From: an uncultured Collinsella sp.
Lineage (GTDB): Bacteria > Actinomycetota > Coriobacteriia > Coriobacteriales > Coriobacteriaceae
NCBI GenBank assembly: GCA_900557505.1
Contig: USTC01000041.1
Span: forward strand, 1-7,722
Direction: 5' to 3'
Length of the DNA: 7,722 nucleotides
The notes under the pieces were generated by a model. It was given only the letters and a program-made list of their open reading frames with translations, did no database searches and had not been told where the DNA came from. The translations under genes and the position numbers were made by a program. Shown in pieces: positions 5,164 to 7,722 of this stretch (its first letter is position 1; each line of letters begins with the position of its first letter).

Positions 5164-6030
5164 TTAATTGACAATATGCGAGCTCATATAGTCGATAAAG
5201 CGCCTCGTGGCGATGGGCATGGTGTCCCAGCTGCGCCAGGCGGCCACCACGTCGCGCGAGGGGGCATGCACGATAGGCCGCACACGGATATCGGCTTGCA
5301 CGCCCTCAACGGTACGGCGATAAAGCATACTCACGCCTAGGCCCTCCTCGACCATCGCCATGATTGTGTAGTCGTCGGTCACCTCACTCGTCACATGCGG
5401 CGACAGCCCATGCGCCGCAAATGCATCGAGCACCAGGCTCTGTTCGCCCTCATCCAGCAACACAAACGGCTCGGACGCCAGGTCGGCGAGCGTCCCCTTT
5501 TCCTTTGCCGCCAGCGGATGCGCGGCCGGCAGCAGTGCCACCAACTCGTCGTGATAGACCACGCGCTTCTCGAGCCCCGCGGTAAACCCGCGTGCCGTAA
5601 AACAAAAATCAACCACGCCATCGTGCACCCACTGGGCGTTGCGCGTGTAATCGCCCTGCTTGAGGGTAAAGTGTACGCCCGGGTGCAGGGCCCCAAAGTC
5701 GCGGATCACGCGCGGCAACACGGTTCGACTCACGTTGGTAAACGTCGCAATACGAATATCAGTCGAGGAAAGTCCCAGCAGCTCCTGGCGCTTGCCCTCG
5801 AGCTCGGCCTCGGCGGTCACGATTTGGCGCAGATACGGCAGATATTGTTTACCGTCGCGCGTAAGCGACACACCCTGTTTTCCGCGCTCGATAAGCGTGG
5901 TACCCAGCTCGCGCTCAAGCGCCTTGATGGCCTGGCTCACCGCACTTTGCGTATAGCCCAGCTCGTCCGCCGCGCCCTTAAGACTTCCGCAGTCGACCAC
6001 CATACAAACGATCTGATACCGCGATGCCAT
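5164..6030 (-). CDS. LysR-family transcriptional regulator
   Basis: This is a 288-residue LysR-type regulator of normal length. The N-terminal winged helix-turn-helix occupies about residues 3-62: GSLKGAADELGYTQSAVSQAIKALERELG (15-43) is the HTH, followed by the wing GVSLTRDGKQYLPY. A linker helix (about 65-88) leads to the periplasmic-binding-protein-like effector domain (about 90-285), with IRIATFTNVSRTVLPRVIRDF as its first strand and helix and VEEGLGVSMLYRR in the second lobe. The effector cannot be deduced. The ATG at 6030 has GGAGG four bases upstream. The gene is divergent from the EamA transporter gene across 158 bases, the usual arrangement in which a LysR protein controls both its own gene and the neighbour; that target is inference. 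Its 3' end faces the MATE gene. Confidence 0.93.
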   Translation of the reverse strand: MASRYQIVCMVVDCGSLKGAADELGYTQSAVSQAIKALERELGTTLIERGKQGVSLTRDGKQYLPYLRQIVTAEAELEGKRQELLGLSSTDIRIATFTNVSRTVLPRVIRDFGALHPGVHFTLKQGDYTRNAQWVHDGVVDFCFTARGFTAGLEKRVVYHDELVALLPAAHPLAAKEKGTLADLASEPFVLLDEGEQSLVLDAFAAHGLSPHVTSEVTDDYTIMAMVEEGLGVSMLYRRTVEGVQADIRVRPIVHAPSRDVVAAWRSWDTMPIATRRFIDYMSSHIVN

Positions 6031-6055
6031 TGTGCCTCCACATCAATGCAGCCGT

Positions 6056-6065
6056 AAAACGTTTT
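6056..6065. promoter_or_regulatory. AAAACGTTTT palindrome in the LysR/EamA control region
   Basis: A perfect 10-bp palindrome lies 26 bases upstream of the LysR start codon, within its probable leader or promoter. It could be an operator half-pair but is short enough to arise by chance. Confidence 0.25.
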
Positions 6066-6094
6066 GCCAGGGCTTTTTCTACCTACATTAGCAT

Positions 6095-6113
6095 TTCTTA
6101 ATCATACTGAAGA
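6095..6113. promoter_or_regulatory. Weak LysR-box-like inverted repeat
   Basis: TTC at 6095-6097 and GAA at 6109-6111 are inverted across 11 bases, and TCTT (6096-6099) and AAGA (6110-6113) across 10. This is the approximate spacing of the T-N11-A LysR box and sits between the two divergent starts in an AT-rich patch. The arms are short, so this is only a candidate binding site for the adjacent regulator. Confidence 0.3.
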
Positions 6114-6122
6114 TACATTCGC

Positions 6123-6151
6123 TTTACTACATCCACATCTGGGAGCAGAAT
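6123..6151 (+). promoter_or_regulatory. Candidate promoter of the EamA transporter gene
   Basis: TTTACT (6123-6128, four of six) and CAGAAT (6146-6151, four of six) are separated by exactly 17 bases. The -10 lies 37 bases before the ATG at 6189. The putative LysR site just upstream (6095-6113) would be well placed for activation. Both hexamers are imperfect. Confidence 0.4.
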
Positions 6152-6188
6152 CCTTTTTACGAAACCGTTCTGTAACAAAAGGAGTCCC

Positions 6189-7091
6189 ATGGATCGCAAA
6201 AAAGCAATCGCGCTCTCATTTTCCGTTCCCGTAGCATGGGGCTTTTCGTACCCCCTTATGAAGATCGGCATGGACAGCATGAACGCCACGAGCATCGTTG
6301 CGCTACGCTGCATCATCGCCTTTGTTGCCTGCCTGCTGCTCTTCCACAAGCGCGCTTTCCGTATCAACCGCGACCTTATGGTTCGCGCCGCCATCATCGG
6401 CGCCATTATGGCAATCGAACTCACCTGCATGTGCCTGGGCTCTAGCCTCACCTCTGCCTCCACTGCCGGCTTTTTGCAGAGCCTGACGGTCGTGATTGTG
6501 CCGTTTGCCAACGCCGCCCTGCTGCGCCGCGCCCCCGAGCGCAAGGTGCTCGTCGGCACCACTATCGTCACCTGCGGCATGCTACTGCTCTCGGGCGCCG
6601 ACTTCACCAGCCTGAACCCGGGCGCGCTCATCATGCTGCTCTCCGCCTTTGTCTATGCCGGACACATCATTGTCGCCAAGCGCTTTGTCGAAGATGTCGA
6701 CCCGCTGGCTTTGGGCGTTTGGCAGCTGGGCTTTGGCGGCTTGTTCTCGGGTATCGCCGCATTCACCTTTGGCGGTTTCACGCTTCCCGGCACGCCGAGC
6801 GAGATCGTGGTCGTCGTCGCGCTCGCTCTCATCTGCTCTGCCTATGGCTTTATCACCCAGACGCTCGTGCAGCCCCACGTGCCTGCCGAGACCACCGGCT
6901 TCGCTTTCTCACTCGAACCGGTCTGCTCCGCCGTCTTTTCGTTCTTCCTGGTCGGCGAGGTCCTGAGCCCCATCGCCTTCTTTGGCGCCGCCCTTATCCT
7001 CACCGGCGTCATGGTGGCAACCGTCGAGCTTCCGCGCCTCCGCGCACATGGACAGGCTCGCATGGCAGGAGCGCCCGAGCACGTCTCGTAG
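6189..7091 (+). CDS. EamA/DMT-family transporter
   Basis: A 300-residue inner-membrane protein with two EamA repeats (about residues 6-137 and 146-283) and about ten hydrophobic helices, the layout of the drug/metabolite transporter superfamily. Members export amino acids, nucleosides or other metabolites; the substrate here is not determinable. Diagnostic segments are VAWGFSYPLMKIGMDSMNATSIVALRCIIAF at the start of repeat 1, LGSSLTSASTAGFLQSLTVVIVPF in its second half, and the matching TTGFAFSLEPVCSAVFSFFLVGEVLSPIAFFGAALILTGV in repeat 2. This last follows the EamA pattern of a conserved Glu-Pro before a helix and a GE turn. The ATG at 6189 has AAGGAG four bases upstream. The gene is divergent from the LysR gene, which probably regulates it. 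It lies 88 bases before ung; no clear terminator with a U-run is visible there. Confidence 0.92.
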   Translation: MDRKKAIALSFSVPVAWGFSYPLMKIGMDSMNATSIVALRCIIAFVACLLLFHKRAFRINRDLMVRAAIIGAIMAIELTCMCLGSSLTSASTAGFLQSLTVVIVPFANAALLRRAPERKVLVGTTIVTCGMLLLSGADFTSLNPGALIMLLSAFVYAGHIIVAKRFVEDVDPLALGVWQLGFGGLFSGIAAFTFGGFTLPGTPSEIVVVVALALICSAYGFITQTLVQPHVPAETTGFAFSLEPVCSAVFSFFLVGEVLSPIAFFGAALILTGVMVATVELPRLRAHGQARMAGAPEHVS

Positions 7092-7138
7092 ACCCCACTC
7101 TTCATACAGCCGCGGCATAAAGGCAACCGGTGCGCCTT

Positions 7139-7144
7139 TACAAT
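7139..7144 (+). promoter_or_regulatory. Candidate -10 element for ung
   Basis: TACAAT matches five of six consensus positions and ends 35 bases before the ung start. A -35 at 17 bases (CATAAA) is poor. The element overlaps the right arm of a small TAAAGGC/GCCTTTA inverted repeat (7118-7124 / 7134-7140) that could alternatively be a weak terminator stem for the EamA gene. Confidence 0.35.
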
Positions 7145-7163
7145 AGATGCCAACAGAGCATCT
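7145..7163. promoter_or_regulatory. Small inverted repeat in the ung leader
   Basis: AGATGC (7145-7150) and GCATCT (7158-7163) form a perfect 6-bp inverted repeat with a 7-base spacer. It directly follows the candidate -10, about where transcription would start, and ends 5 bases before the AAAGGAG ribosome binding site. An operator or an mRNA hairpin is possible; short arms make chance also possible. Confidence 0.3.
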
Positions 7164-7179
7164 GCCATAAAGGAGCCCC

Positions 7180-7722
7180 ATGGACACCGCAACTCGCGAT
7201 CGCAACATAGCAACTTGGTTGGGCGATGCGCCGCAGCCGGTACGTGACACTACGAACCAGCTGCTCGAGCGCATCGTCCTTTTGCGTGCCGAGCAGACTA
7301 TCTACCCGGCACAAGACGACATCCTCAATGCCCTCTCCTACACGCCGGCCGACCAGGTCAAGGTTGTCATCTTGGGTCAGGACCCCTATCACGGACCCAA
7401 CCAGGCCATGGGGCTGTCGTTCTCGGTCCCCGCGACGCAAACCAAGTTGCCGCCGAGCCTGCGCAACATCTATAAGGAACTCAAAGCCGATCTGGATTGC
7501 CCTATTCCCGCCACGGGAGACCTAACCCCATGGGCACAGCAGGGCGTCCTGCTCCTCAACACCACGCTCACCGTGCGCGAGCATGCCGCGAACTCGCACG
7601 CCAAACTGGGCTGGAGTACGCTCACCGACTACGTTATCGAACGCTGCTGTCAGCTGCCCCAACCGGTAGTCTTTTTGGCATGGGGCCGCTTTGCCCAGCA
7701 GATGGTCGAAGGCAAGCTCGCC
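7180..7722 (+). CDS. ung: Uracil-DNA glycosylase (family 1), 3' end cut off by the window
   Basis: Ung removes uracil from DNA arising by cytosine deamination or dUTP misincorporation, starting base-excision repair in the cytoplasm. The 181 residues present include the water-activating motif [18 protein letters not shown] (residues 66-83) with the catalytic Asp68 and His71. [12 protein letters not shown] and [24 protein letters not shown] follow, the latter carrying the uracil-recognising Asn. [10 protein letters not shown] comes near the window edge. The HPSPLS DNA-intercalation motif with the second catalytic His would follow within the next twenty or so residues and is outside the window. 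Family members are about 220-230 residues, so roughly 45 are missing. The ATG at 7180 has AAAGGAG four bases upstream. It is on the same strand as the EamA gene with an 88-base gap and a possible promoter of its own. Confidence 0.97.
   Translation, partial: MDTATRDRNIATWLGDAPQPVRDTTNQLLERIVLLRAEQTIYPAQDDILNALSYTPADQVKVVILGQDPYHGPNQAMGLSFSVPATQTKLPPSLRNIYKELKADLDCPIPATGDLTPWAQQGVLLLNTTLTVREHAANSHAKLGWSTLTDYVIERCCQLPQPVVFLAWGRFAQQMVEGKLA

Noticed and set aside
5395..6057. 220-codon open frame on the plus strand, antisense to the LysR gene
   Set aside because: It mirrors a well-supported LysR-family protein, has basic low-information composition and shows no ribosome binding site.
7118..7140. 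TAAAGGC/GCCTTTA inverted repeat as a terminator of the EamA gene
   Set aside because: The stem is only 7 bp with a 9-base loop and no U-run follows. It also overlaps a better -10 candidate, so it is mentioned only as an alternative.

Overview
The window looks like ordinary chromosomal DNA from a high-GC bacterium. Codon usage favours G or C at third positions, intergenic gaps are short, and most genes have strong AAGGAG-type ribosome binding sites. The protein set and style (GNAT with the PGPD...HRVAS pattern, DinF-like MATE pump, RlmA with a zinc ribbon, RsmJ-like methyltransferase) fit a gut actinobacterium of the Coriobacteriia, most likely Collinsella or a relative. That assignment is inference from general resemblance; no rRNA or other taxonomic marker is present.

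Layout from left to right. Positions 1-180 hold no convincing gene, only a strong hairpin (116-151) that probably terminates the GNAT acetyltransferase gene (181-672, minus). That gene diverges from a small Cys-rich zinc-ribbon-like protein (747-1043, plus). A perfect 9-bp inverted repeat (691-699 / 714-722) lies between them and looks like an operator. Next, on the minus strand, come an RsmJ-like 16S rRNA methyltransferase (1092-1796) and, upstream of it, a 47-residue single-pass membrane protein too short to stand out in ORF calls but with a near-perfect Shine-Dalgarno (1860-2003). A four-helix membrane protein of unknown function (2233-2634, plus) follows.

The 23S rRNA methyltransferase gene rlmA (2760-3575, minus) is bracketed by two inverted-repeat elements. 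A 12-bp-arm hairpin overlaps its stop codon (2725-2761). A perfect 23-bp-arm hairpin sits upstream (3629-3692). Both carry a GGGAC core and look like REP/REPIN-type palindromes. A 15-bp terminator hairpin (2673-2708) separates rlmA from the convergent membrane-protein gene.

The right half encodes transport and repair. A MATE-family multidrug exporter (3754-5136, plus) converges with a LysR-type regulator (5164-6030, minus). The regulator is divergent from an EamA/DMT-family transporter (6189-7091, plus), a classic arrangement for regulator and target. Uracil-DNA glycosylase (ung, 7180 to the window edge, plus) is cut off before its last conserved motif.

I see no CRISPR array, tRNA, rRNA, phage or insertion-sequence gene, and no multi-gene defence or biosynthetic system. 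The least ordinary items are the two REP-like elements around rlmA, the inverted repeat in the GNAT/zinc-ribbon divergent promoter, and the two small proteins.
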